Positions 48,428 through 54,573 of a stretch of DNA of 54,573 bases are shown here, piece after piece (position 1 is the stretch's first letter; each line of letters starts with the position of its first letter). The translations under genes and the position numbers were made by a program. Source of the stretch: Chloroflexota bacterium (GTDB lineage: Bacteria; Chloroflexota; Dormibacteria; Dormibacterales; Dormibacteraceae); the NCBI GenBank assembly GCA_005881825.1, contig VBEO01000059.1:1-54573 (forward strand), written 5' to 3'. Under the pieces are notes generated by a model. That model had not been told where the DNA came from, searched no databases, and was given only the letters and a program-made list of their open reading frames with translations.

Positions 48428-48742
48428 TCAGTCCGACTCTTCTTCCGCGCGCTCCCCGCGCTCCACGATGTCGCCGGGCTGGAAGAGGATGCCCTGCAGC
48501 GTCTCCCGCCAGCGCGGCTTGCGCCGGAGCAGGAACTCGAGGGCCATGCCGAAGTGCTTGAACTCCTCGTGCTGGGCGTTCTCCATGATCTCGCGAGCTT
48601 CGCGGTCCGTCTCCAGCGCCAGGCGCTGCTCGTACCAGCCGATAGCCTCCGACTCCTCGGTCAAGGACGTGATCACCCGGGCGAAGGTGCGCACATCGGC
48701 CCCGAGCTCCGACGGCGGCTCGTGGTACTGCTCGGTCGGCAT
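48428..48742 (-). CDS. EncFtn-like (encapsulated ferritin-type) small ferritin
   Basis: 104 residues, two helices. EESEAIGWYEQRLALETDREAREIMENAQHEEFKHFGMALEFLLRRKPRWRETLQGILF has the EncFtn layout: Glu residues 29-32 with W-Y in the first helix, then N-x-x-H-E-E-x-x-H (H58, E59/E60, H63), then the F/L-L-R-R-K-P-x-W/F link and L-x-x-x-L-F. Such proteins form a ferroxidase at a subunit interface and feed iron to encapsulin shells. The C-terminal tail is acidic (GERAEEESD) and lacks an encapsulin-targeting peptide, and no shell gene is in the window. Preceded by the GNAT gene on the same strand. Confidence 0.7.
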   Translation of the reverse strand: MPTEQYHEPPSELGADVRTFARVITSLTEESEAIGWYEQRLALETDREAREIMENAQHEEFKHFGMALEFLLRRKPRWRETLQGILFQPGDIVERGERAEEESD

Positions 48743-48751
48743 GGCCTCAAG

Positions 48752-49708
48752 CTACACGGCTTTGCGAAAGAGCAGCGCCTGCCTGACCGGCTCGTAGCCG
48801 AAGCTGCGGTTGATCCTCAGGATGGCCTCGTTCTCGGCGTCGTTTTCCGTGTAGAGGTGGTCCACGCCGGCGTCCAGCGCCTGGGCGATGGTCTGCAGCT
48901 TGAGCGCCCGCGCGATGCCCCGGCCCCGGTGGCTGCGCGCTACGCCCGTCAGCTCGGTGAAGACGTTGCCGGTGACCGGGTGATAGGCGAGGTAGGAGAG
49001 TCCGACCGGCCGGCCCTCGGCCAGCGCCACCCAGACCCGGTGCTCGCCGGTCCAGGGCTTGCGCATGCCGTCCACGAAGACCTCGAAGGTGTCGGACACG
49101 ATGGGGATGGTGTTGGGGATGTCCGACTCGGCCTCGACCATGACCTCGTAAAGGGCGGGGTGCGCGTCCGGCAGGCGGTCGAGGGTGGTCAGCTCGACCC
49201 CTGCTTCCCGCATGGAAGCCGCCGACTTCGCGGCCAGGGTCTGGAAGCGCTCGCGTTGGTCCCCGATGCGCAGGCCGCTGATGATTCCCGCTCGGTCGAG
49301 GAGGTAGCCGCGGGTGGCCACGTACTCACGCTGCACCGTCTCGTGGTCGAGGCAGCGAGTGGTCATCACCTCCGCGCCCAGCTCGCGGGCTCGATCCTCG
49401 GCGAGATCCCAGGCCGCGTCGCGGAGGTCGGCCCGCTCTTCACCTTCCAGAAAGCCGGCGGCCAGGTCGACGAAGCGGGGGCCGCCCCTGGCCGGCGGGG
49501 CGGTCCAGATCCTGAGGATGCCGACCGGGATTCCGCCTTCCAGGATCAGGCTGCGCTCGCGCTGCACGCCTGGTTGAGCCTTGTCCCAGCTGTCCCGGAC
49601 CTTGACCGGGTCCCAGGCCAGGCGAGGGTCGGTGGAGAGGACGCGACACCAGAAATCGACGTCGTCGGGTGCCGCCGGGCGCACGGAGAAGCCGGCAGGC
49701 AAAGGCAT
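48752..49708 (-). CDS. two-domain GNAT acetyltransferase
   Basis: 318 residues, twice the single GNAT length. The N-terminal half (PAAPDDVDFWCRVLSTDPRLAWDPVKV... VGILRIWTAPPARGG) looks like a degenerate GNAT domain without the glycine loop. The C-terminal half (about 165-318) has VWVALAEGRPVGLSYLAYHP, TELTGVARSHRGRGIARALKLQTI (acetyl-CoA loop R-G-R-G-I-A) and TENDAENEAILRINRSFGYEPVRQ (motif B). Mycothiol-synthase-like organisation but without its specific residues. Substrate unknown. Confidence 0.85.
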   Translation of the reverse strand: MPLPAGFSVRPAAPDDVDFWCRVLSTDPRLAWDPVKVRDSWDKAQPGVQRERSLILEGGIPVGILRIWTAPPARGGPRFVDLAAGFLEGEERADLRDAAWDLAEDRARELGAEVMTTRCLDHETVQREYVATRGYLLDRAGIISGLRIGDQRERFQTLAAKSAASMREAGVELTTLDRLPDAHPALYEVMVEAESDIPNTIPIVSDTFEVFVDGMRKPWTGEHRVWVALAEGRPVGLSYLAYHPVTGNVFTELTGVARSHRGRGIARALKLQTIAQALDAGVDHLYTENDAENEAILRINRSFGYEPVRQALLFRKAV

Positions 49709-49752
49709 CGGACTCTCAGCCTAGCCTTGGCGGACGGGAGGCCGGCGGGCTA

Positions 49753-49944
49753 TCAGCCCTTGACGGTCGTCTCGCGCCGGCGCTGCATCGCCATGTCCAG
49801 ACGGTCCATGAACCGCCAGTCGGCTTCGGCCTTCCAGACCGTGTCCAGGATGGCTTCGAACTGGCTTTGCAGATCGAGGCTGACCGCGGCCAGTGCTGCT
49901 TCCGGGGTGAGGCTACGGCGTGGGTAGGGGAGGTGCGGAGTCAT
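49753..49944 (-). CDS. very small protein upstream of a good promoter
   Basis: 63 residues: MTPHLPYPRRSLTPEAALAA... The central FEAILDTVWKAEADWRFMDR is probably helical and resembles LETVWKDAELRRAW in the small protein at 50641. No known family. Support for a real gene: AAGGAAG just before the ATG, and a -35/-10 pair upstream (49990-49963, minus strand). No membrane helix. Confidence 0.6.
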   Translation of the reverse strand: MTPHLPYPRRSLTPEAALAAVSLDLQSQFEAILDTVWKAEADWRFMDRLDMAMQRRRETTVKG

Positions 49945-49962
49945 CTTCCTTTCTTGAGTCCG

Positions 49963-49990
49963 ATGATATCACTTTTTGGTATGAATGCAA
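49963..49990 (-). promoter_or_regulatory. promoter of the 63-residue gene
   Basis: Read on the minus strand, TTGCAT (49990-49985), a 16-base AT-rich spacer and TATCAT (49968-49963) are followed about 18 bases later by the start codon with AAGGAAG. The 8-base palindrome TGATATCA (49964-49971) covers the -10 box and may be an operator. This is one of the few AT-rich stretches in the window. Confidence 0.6.
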
Positions 49991-50018
49991 GTAGGTTTAG
50001 CGACAGCGTCGGGTACCC

Positions 50019-50540
50019 CTAAATTCGACGGGCGCGCTGTCTAAAGCGGTTGACCTTGTTCCGGTTGCCGCAGGTCTTCATCGAGCACCAGGTGCGCTTG
50101 CCGTTCCGGCTTTCGTCCACGAAAGCCCAGCGGCAGCTGCTGTCCGCGCAAGCCTTGAGACGCTCCCAGCTGCCGTCCGCCATGGCTTCGTACACAGCGG
50201 CCACGAGTCGGCCGAGGACGGCGTCGAGGCCGGTCGCCGCCGGCTCCAGGCGGGGCCCGGCGCGGCCGAAGCGGGGCCGCAGCCCGGTCTCGGCGGCCGC
50301 CCGATTGAGCGTCGCCAGGTCGACCGGATAGAGGCTGCCGCCGTTGTTGGCGGCGGCCAGCCCGCGCAGCGCCTCGCGCAGGGCCAGCGTGCGCGCGTGA
50401 GCTGCCGCATCCACCGCCACCTCACCGAGGCCCTCGGCTTTGATCCAGCCGGCCAGCTGTCCTGGAGTGCCGACAGCGTCTGCAACCGTGTCGACCTCGA
50501 GCGTGTTTATGAAGCGTTCGAGCAGGGCCAGCTCGCTCAT
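50019..50540 (-). CDS. CGNR zinc-finger (ABATE-domain) transcriptional regulator
   Basis: 173 residues from ATG 50540 (ATG 50576 in frame would swallow the operator). FINTLEVDTVADAVGTPGQLAGWIKAEGL begins the ABATE stress-sensing domain, and LKACADSSCRWAFVDESRNGKRTWCSMKTCGNRNKVNRFRQR is the C-terminal zinc finger with the name-giving CGNR residues. Such proteins are stress-responsive regulators, mainly in actinobacteria. An 11-base-arm dyad directly upstream (50550-50591) is the likely autoregulatory site. Confidence 0.85.
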   Translation of the reverse strand: MSELALLERFINTLEVDTVADAVGTPGQLAGWIKAEGLGEVAVDAAAHARTLALREALRGLAAANNGGSLYPVDLATLNRAAAETGLRPRFGRAGPRLEPAATGLDAVLGRLVAAVYEAMADGSWERLKACADSSCRWAFVDESRNGKRTWCSMKTCGNRNKVNRFRQRARRI

Positions 50541-50549
50541 ACCGTGGAA

Positions 50550-50602
50550 CTTACCACCAAATGTAACCATCGACACATGGTTGGTGGTAAGATACCACCA
50601 TA
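50550..50602. promoter_or_regulatory. dyad operator between the CGNR gene and a small gene
   Basis: CTTACCACCAA (50550-50560) and its exact complement TTGGTGGTAAG (50581-50591) enclose 20 bases; a third half-site TACCACCA follows at 50593-50600. Inside, AACCAT (50565-50570) and ATGGTT (50577-50582) form another dyad, so the whole can be read as a 15-bp arm pair with a 6-base insertion. It lies between divergent starts at 50540 and 50641 and is AT-richer than its surroundings. A CATAAT (50599-50604) could be the -10 box of the plus-strand gene. Confidence 0.65.
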
Positions 50603-50640
50603 ATCATGATGCCGGTTACGCGAAGACAGAGGTTACCGAA

Positions 50641-50790
50641 ATGACCGAATACGAGCTGTTCCGCAGCGTCCGGGCACGCCTGGAAACCGTCTGGAAGGAC
50701 GCCGAGCTGCGGCGCGCCTGGCTGGCCAAGGTCCAGCTGGGACGCGACCCGGAGCTGGAATCTTCCCGGGAGGCGGGCGGCCGCTGCTAG
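50641..50790 (+). CDS. very small helical protein beside the CGNR regulator
   Basis: 49 residues: MTEYELFRSVRARLETVWKD..., mostly charged and helical. AGAGG lies 8 bases before the ATG, and the CGNR dyad lies just upstream, so co-regulation is likely. The LETVWKDAELRRAW stretch resembles ILDTVWKAEADWRF in the 63-residue protein on the other side of the CGNR gene. No known family; too short to be sure. Confidence 0.5.
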   Translation: MTEYELFRSVRARLETVWKDAELRRAWLAKVQLGRDPELESSREAGGRC

Positions 50791-50830
50791 CGGCCCCGCC
50801 CCGCTCCCGCGGGAGGATCACAATCGCGGG

Positions 50831-52132
50831 ATCGAAGAGTTCGACGTCGTCTGCCTGGGCGCCGGCCCCTGCGGTGAGTCCCTGGCCGACCGCCTGAAGG
50901 GCTCCGGCCTGAGCCTGGCGGTGGTCGAGAACCGGTTGGTCGGTGGCGAGTGCCCTTACTGGGGCTGCATCCCCTCCAAGACCATGATCCGCTCGGCCGA
51001 GACCCTGGCCGAGGCGGGTCGCGCGCGAAATCTGGCGGCCTCGCGCGTCGATTGGACCGTCGACTTCCCGAAGGTTTCTAAGCGCGTGCACTGGATGGCC
51101 CGCGACCTCGACGACGCCAACGCGGCCAAGGCGCTGGAGGGCAACGGCGCCCGCCTCTTTCGGGCCACCGCCGTCTATCGCGGCGACCGCCAGGTGGAGC
51201 TGGATTCGGGGGAGCGGCTGCGGGCGCGGCGTGCAGTGGTGATCGCCACCGGCACCAGGCCTGCCGTGCCGCCGCTGGCCGGGCTGGACCAGGTGGCACG
51301 CTGGACCAACCGGGAGGCCGTGCTCGCGGAGACACTGCCGGAATCGCTGGCGGTGGTGGGCGGGGGCGCCGTAGGGGTCGAGCTCGCGCAAGCTTTCGCC
51401 CGCCTGGGCAGCCGGGTGACCGTCCACCAGGCCATGGCGCGGCTGGTCCACCTGGAGGAGCCGGAGGCGGGGGACATCCTGGGCGAAGCCTTCGCCGCGG
51501 AAGGCATCCAGGTCCGCGCCAACGCCCATCTCGACAGGGCGCCGGAGGCCGAGGTGGTGCTGCTGGCCACCGGGCGCACGCCCAACACCGACGGCTTCGA
51601 GATCGCCAAAGACCAGCGGGGCTTCGTCACCGTCGACCGGAACACGTTGGAGGCGCCTGAGGCCGGCGTCTTCGCAGGCGGCGACGTGAACGGGATCTAC
51701 GGGTTCACCCACGTCAGCTGGTACCACGGGCAGGTCATCGGGAGGCGCCTGCGCGGGGAGTCCGTGCGGGCCGACCACGAGTCGATTCCCCGCGTCACCT
51801 TCACCGATCCGGAGATCGCTTCGGTCGGCCTCACCGAAGCCCAGGCGCGCGAGCGCGGGCTCGAGGTCAGGACCGCCGTGGCCGACGCCGCCCTGACCGG
51901 GCGCGGCTACATCCACGACTTGAAGAAGGGCCTGGTCAAGCTGGTCGCCGACCGCCGGGCGGGGGTGCTGGTGGGCGCCACCATCGTCAGCCCGCGTGCC
52001 GGCGAGATGCTGGGCGAGATGGCGCTGGCCATCAAGGCCCGCGTGCCGCTGAGCGTGCTAAATGACACCGTCCACGGCTTCCCAACCTTCTCGCGCGTGC
52101 TGCAGGGCTTGTTCGCGGAGCTGGTCGCATAG
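50831..52132 (+). CDS. FAD-dependent pyridine nucleotide-disulfide oxidoreductase
   Basis: About 433 residues. FDVVCLGAGPCGESLADRL is the FAD-binding strand-loop, VGGECPYWGCIPSKTMIRSAE holds the redox pair C-x4-C, LAVVGGGAVGVELAQAFARLGSRVTVH binds NAD(P)H, GVFAGGDVNGIYGFTHVSWYHGQVI is the second FAD motif, and TVHGFPTFSRVL is the interface. The catalytic His-Pro of lipoamide/glutathione reductases is Phe-Pro here, as in relatives of mercuric reductase type, so it is not the E3 of the keto-acid dehydrogenase. The FAD motif begins before the first canonical start (GTG 50921). The frame has no ATG/GTG/TTG back to a region preceded by GGGAGG (50811-50816), so ATC 50831 or another near-cognate codon may start it. 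Confidence 0.75.
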   Translation: MEEFDVVCLGAGPCGESLADRLKGSGLSLAVVENRLVGGECPYWGCIPSKTMIRSAETLAEAGRARNLAASRVDWTVDFPKVSKRVHWMARDLDDANAAKALEGNGARLFRATAVYRGDRQVELDSGERLRARRAVVIATGTRPAVPPLAGLDQVARWTNREAVLAETLPESLAVVGGGAVGVELAQAFARLGSRVTVHQAMARLVHLEEPEAGDILGEAFAAEGIQVRANAHLDRAPEAEVVLLATGRTPNTDGFEIAKDQRGFVTVDRNTLEAPEAGVFAGGDVNGIYGFTHVSWYHGQVIGRRLRGESVRADHESIPRVTFTDPEIASVGLTEAQARERGLEVRTAVADAALTGRGYIHDLKKGLVKLVADRRAGVLVGATIVSPRAGEMLGEMALAIKARVPLSVLNDTVHGFPTFSRVLQGLFAELVA

Positions 52133-52140
52133 GGGGAGTC

Positions 52141-53367
52141 CTTTGGAAGAGCCCGGACTTTCTCAAGTTCTGGGCCGGCCAGACCGTTTCCCTGTTCGGC
52201 GACCAGTTCAGCTACCTCGCCATCCCGCTGGTGGCGGCCCTCACACTGCGAGCCTCGCCCTTCGAGATGGGACTGCTGGGGGTGGCGCAGTTCCTGCCCG
52301 GTCCCCTGTTCGGACTGCTGGCCGGGGTCTGGCTGGACCGCACGCACAGGCTGCCGGTCGTGGTCGGGTCGCAGCTCGTGAACATGGCCGCGCTCGCCAC
52401 CATTCCGGCCGCGGCCCTGGCCCACGTGCTGACCCTTCCCCAGCTTTACCTGGTGGCTTTCCTGACCGGCACCGGCTACACGGTCGCCCGCATCTCCCAG
52501 GTCGCCTACATACCGACCCTGGCCGGGCGCGAGAACCTGGTGGAGGCCAATGCCAAATACCAGACCAGCCTCACGGTTGCCTCGCTGCTGGGGCCGGGGC
52601 TGGCCGGGCTCGCCGTCCAGGTGCTGACAGCACCAATCGCCCTGGCCTTCGACGCTTTTTCCTTCCTGGTGGGCGCGGTCACCGCGGCCTGGATCCGGCT
52701 GTCCGAGCCCGACCCAGCTCCCGCGGCCGACCGAGACGTGCTGGCCGAAGCCCGCGAGGGCCTTGTGTTCCTCTGGCAGCACCCGCTGGTGCGCTCGATC
52801 AGCCTGACGATCCTCGCCACCAACAGCTCCAGCCGGCTGAGCGCCGCGGTCTTTGTGCTGCTCTTCGTCGGCCGCCTGGGACTGACGCCGGCCCAGCTCG
52901 GCCTGACCTTCGCGGCCGCCAGCGTTAGCTCCCTGGCGGGCGCGCAGCTGGCCAAACCGCTGATCGACCGTTTAGGCGTGGGGCCGATCATGGTCTCGGG
53001 CACCGTGCTCCTCAGCGTGGGGCTCGCATTCAGCATCCCGGCCGCACTGGCGCCGCGACCCTGGGTCTTCCCGCTCCTGGTGGCGGGCTCGCTGGTGCTC
53101 GGCTTCGGGCTGATGACCTACAACGTCAACCAGCAGGCGATCCGCGGCGCCGTGATCCCGAATCAGATGCTCGGCCGCGTCTCGGCGGGCCTCTTCGTGC
53201 TGGTGGCGGTCGGCAACGTCGCCGGCGCCCTGGTGGGCGGGATTCTCGGCCAGAGCATCGGCCTCTTCGGAACGCTGGTCGTAGCCACCGTCTTGGGCGC
53301 GGCCGGGGCGCTCCCCGCGATCTTCTCCCCGCTGTCCCGCCTACGCGGGGTTCCGGCCCCGGAGTAG
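52141..53367 (+). CDS. MFS transporter (macrolide-efflux type)
   Basis: About 408 residues, 12 helices. LWKSPDFLKFWAGQTVSLFGDQFSYLAIPLVAALTL is the standard opening of this family, followed by LLGVAQFLPGPLFGLLAGVWLDRTHRLPVVVGSQL and GTGYTVARISQVAYIPTLAGRENLVEANA. The opening is encoded before the first canonical start (GTG 52231, which would remove helix 1). AGGGGGAG (52131-52138) is a good Shine-Dalgarno, but no ATG/GTG/TTG is in frame after it. ATA 52129, overlapping the upstream TAG as ATAG, or CTT 52141 are possible. Probably exports an antibiotic or metabolite; ends 27 bases inside the convergent methyltransferase gene. Confidence 0.75.
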   Translation, partial: LWKSPDFLKFWAGQTVSLFGDQFSYLAIPLVAALTLRASPFEMGLLGVAQFLPGPLFGLLAGVWLDRTHRLPVVVGSQLVNMAALATIPAAALAHVLTLPQLYLVAFLTGTGYTVARISQVAYIPTLAGRENLVEANAKYQTSLTVASLLGPGLAGLAVQVLTAPIALAFDAFSFLVGAVTAAWIRLSEPDPAPAADRDVLAEAREGLVFLWQHPLVRSISLTILATNSSSRLSAAVFVLLFVGRLGLTPAQLGLTFAAASVSSLAGAQLAKPLIDRLGVGPIMVSGTVLLSVGLAFSIPAALAPRPWVFPLLVAGSLVLGFGLMTYNVNQQAIRGAVIPNQMLGRVSAGLFVLVAVGNVAGALVGGILGQSIGLFGTLVVATVLGAAGALPAIFSPLSRLRGVPAPE

Positions 53368-54174
53368 GAGGGTCAGGCCGGGAAGCCGGTAGCCCTCGCC
53401 TTCACGGTAGGTCTCGAGCTCGACCTTGAGAGCATCTTCCAGGCTGGCGCGCTCGGTTTCGGAAAGCGCCCCCAGGATCGTCTGCGTGAGGGGCGAGCAT
53501 TGCAGGCCTTCGAGGGCGGTCTCCTGGGTGCGGGCGCGCACTTCGACGGGCACCTCTTCGACCTCGGCTTCCAGCCCCGCGGCCACCGCGGCTCGCGCCA
53601 GCCCGTCCCGGTCCGCCAGCCTGAAGGGTCCGATGATCTGCTCCTCGGGCACTTTCAGCAGCCCCTCCCGGCGCGCCACCCGGGTGGAGAGCGACAGAAA
53701 TGGATTGCGCTCGGGTGGACCCCAGACCAGCGCGCCCAACCGGCCGCCCGGCTTCAGCACGCGCCGGATTCCCCTCAGCGCCTCTGCGAGGTCGGTAACG
53801 AACATGAGCGAGAACCGGCCGATCACGGCGTCAAAATAGCCCGGCTCCAGGCTCTGGAGGGCGCCCGCGTCCTGGCGTTGGAACTCCACGTTGGTGACGC
53901 CGGCGGCTGTGCAGGATTCGGCGGCGGCCTCCAGCATGGCCGGCGACACGTCGGTGGCGAGCACCGACCCCCCTGGTCCCACACGCAGCGCGGCCAGCAC
54001 CGCGGTGTCGCCGGTGCCCGTCCCCAGGTCGAGCACCCGGGCGCCGGCCGTCACCCCGGCGGCGTCCAGCATTCGCTCGGTGGCCTGGCCGAGGTAGGCG
54101 GCACGCCGCTCGGCGTTGGCGCGCCAGCGTGCGACGGTGTCGGCGGAGTCGAAGATGTTCTCGGTCTCGGTCAT
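53341..54174 (-). CDS. class I SAM-dependent methyltransferase (UbiE/ArsM-like)
   Basis: 277 residues. VLDLGTGTGDTAVLAALRVG (motif I, about 46-65), VLATDVSPAMLEAAAESC (acidic loop), FDAVIGRFSLMFVTDLAEALRGIRRVLKPGGRLGALVWG (motifs II and III). A C-terminal extension of about 100 residues (FRLADRDGLARAAVAAGLEAEV... REGEGYRLPGL) shared with the next gene. Substrate unknown. ATG overlaps the stop of its paralogue (ATGA). Confidence 0.85.
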   Translation of the reverse strand: MTETENIFDSADTVARWRANAERRAAYLGQATERMLDAAGVTAGARVLDLGTGTGDTAVLAALRVGPGGSVLATDVSPAMLEAAAESCTAAGVTNVEFQRQDAGALQSLEPGYFDAVIGRFSLMFVTDLAEALRGIRRVLKPGGRLGALVWGPPERNPFLSLSTRVARREGLLKVPEEQIIGPFRLADRDGLARAAVAAGLEAEVEEVPVEVRARTQETALEGLQCSPLTQTILGALSETERASLEDALKVELETYREGEGYRLPGLTLLLRGRNPA

Positions 54175-54573
54175 GAGGTCGGAGCCGGCTTACGGCCCTG
54201 GAGTAGCAGGGCCAGGCCCCGGAAGCGATAGCCGTCGCGCTCCCGGAAAGTTTCCATCTCCGCCCTCATCGCGGCCTCCAGCCTGGTCTGTTCGGTTTCG
54301 GACAGCGCTCCCAGGATCAGCTGGGTGACGGAGGTCGCGCGCATGCCTTCCAGCGCGCTGTCCTGAGTGGGGGCCAGCACTTCGACCGGAATCTCCTGGA
54401 CCCCGGCCTCCATGCCGGCCGCGCGGCCTGCCTCCGCCAGCTTCTCCGAGTTGCCAAGCCGGAAGGGCCGTGTGACCTGGGCGTCGGGAACGCGCAAGAG
54501 CCCCTTCCGGCGGGCCACGCGCAGAGACATCGAGTTGTAGGCATTGCGCTCGGCAGGGCCCCAGACCAGCGCC
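54171..54573 (-). CDS. class I SAM-dependent methyltransferase, paralogue of the preceding gene, cut by the window edge
   Basis: Only the C-terminal ~134 residues are in the window. They run from ALVWGPAERNAYNSMSLRVARRKGLLRVPD through RPFRLGNSEKLAEAGRAAGMEAGVQEIPVEV to REREGYRF-like and LLLQGRKP ends, matching the 53341 protein residue by residue over most of its length. The SAM-binding half lies beyond 54573. The shared four-base overlap marks a tandem duplication in one operon. Confidence 0.8.
   Translation of the reverse strand, partial: ALVWGPAERNAYNSMSLRVARRKGLLRVPDAQVTRPFRLGNSEKLAEAGRAAGMEAGVQEIPVEVLAPTQDSALEGMRATSVTQLILGALSETEQTRLEAAMRAEMETFRERDGYRFRGLALLLQGRKPAPTS

Noticed and set aside
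48428..48742. A full encapsulin nanocompartment locus
   Set aside because: Neighbouring genes are a thioesterase and a GNAT enzyme; no shell protein of the HK97 fold is encoded in the window.
50831..52132. The flavin reductase as the missing E3 of the 2-oxoacid dehydrogenase
   Set aside because: The catalytic His-Pro at the dimer interface is Phe-Pro, and the gene is 20 kb away from E1; it fits the mercuric reductase-like branch better.

Overview
The window is very GC-rich, with frequent GTG/TTG starts, four-base start/stop overlaps between co-directional genes and almost no intergenic space. It has one tRNA, no rRNA, no CRISPR array and no recognisable transposase, integrase or phage gene. 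This looks like the chromosome of a free-living, probably aerobic or soil, high-GC bacterium of the Actinobacteria/Chloroflexota/Dormibacterota sort. That assignment is inference from gene style (actinobacterial-type betaine transporter and keto-acid dehydrogenase genes, CGNR regulator, EncFtn-like ferritin), not from a marker gene.

Layout. 1-2.4 kb: tRNA-Lys, a secreted M28-like peptidase and a small membrane protein. 2.4-4 kb: a yybP-ykoY (manganese) riboswitch leads a two-gene operon of a half-length TerC-like protein and a DedA protein fused to an orphan histidine-kinase dimerisation domain. 4-14.2 kb: a glycan/sugar-modification cluster with three CgeB-like glycosyltransferases, a GT4 gene broken by an internal deletion, two NAD-dependent epimerases, an MDR dehydrogenase, a Gfo/Idh/MocA oxidoreductase, a TIGR04290-like methyltransferase and, on the other strand, a clan GH-A glycosidase whose barrel strands are circularly permuted. 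14.2-18.7 kb: KimA-like potassium/amino-acid permease, a PAS-winged-helix regulator, and a deletion scar joining a truncated BNR protein to a truncated TetR gene. 18.7-22 kb: a membrane protein, a diacylglycerol-kinase-like protein and a kinase-methyltransferase fusion. 22-30.5 kb: DoxX, class V aminotransferase, PncC, YihY, a metallo-beta-lactamase protein, an EmrB-type exporter, and E1 alpha/E1 beta plus a lone lipoyl domain of a 2-oxoacid dehydrogenase. 30.5-38.7 kb: single-domain receiver, ABC-2 exporter, FAH-family enzyme, HxlR regulator, zinc ribbon-degenerate GGDEF protein, histidine phosphatase, second YihY, cupin, ComB-like phosphatase, esterase, a cold-shock gene with structured leader, and a lipoate ligase-like gene. 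38.7-42 kb: a glycine betaine/choline ABC importer whose binding protein is also circularly permuted. 42-54.6 kb: DUF1684, three MFS exporters, three acyl/methyl-transferase groups, two membrane-anchored BNR propellers, an EncFtn-like ferritin, a CGNR regulator with a clear dyad operator flanked by two tiny genes, a flavin disulfide reductase and two tandem methyltransferases (the last cut by the window edge).

The most unusual points are the two independent circular permutations (5119-6006 and 38680-39636), the riboswitch/half-TerC/DedA-HisKA operon, and the strong genome compression: nine convergent gene pairs overlap (up to 168 bp), and two divergent pairs share a single CATG as both start codons. 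Several genes also appear to lack a canonical start codon. Everything here was read by eye; no alignment or database search was possible.
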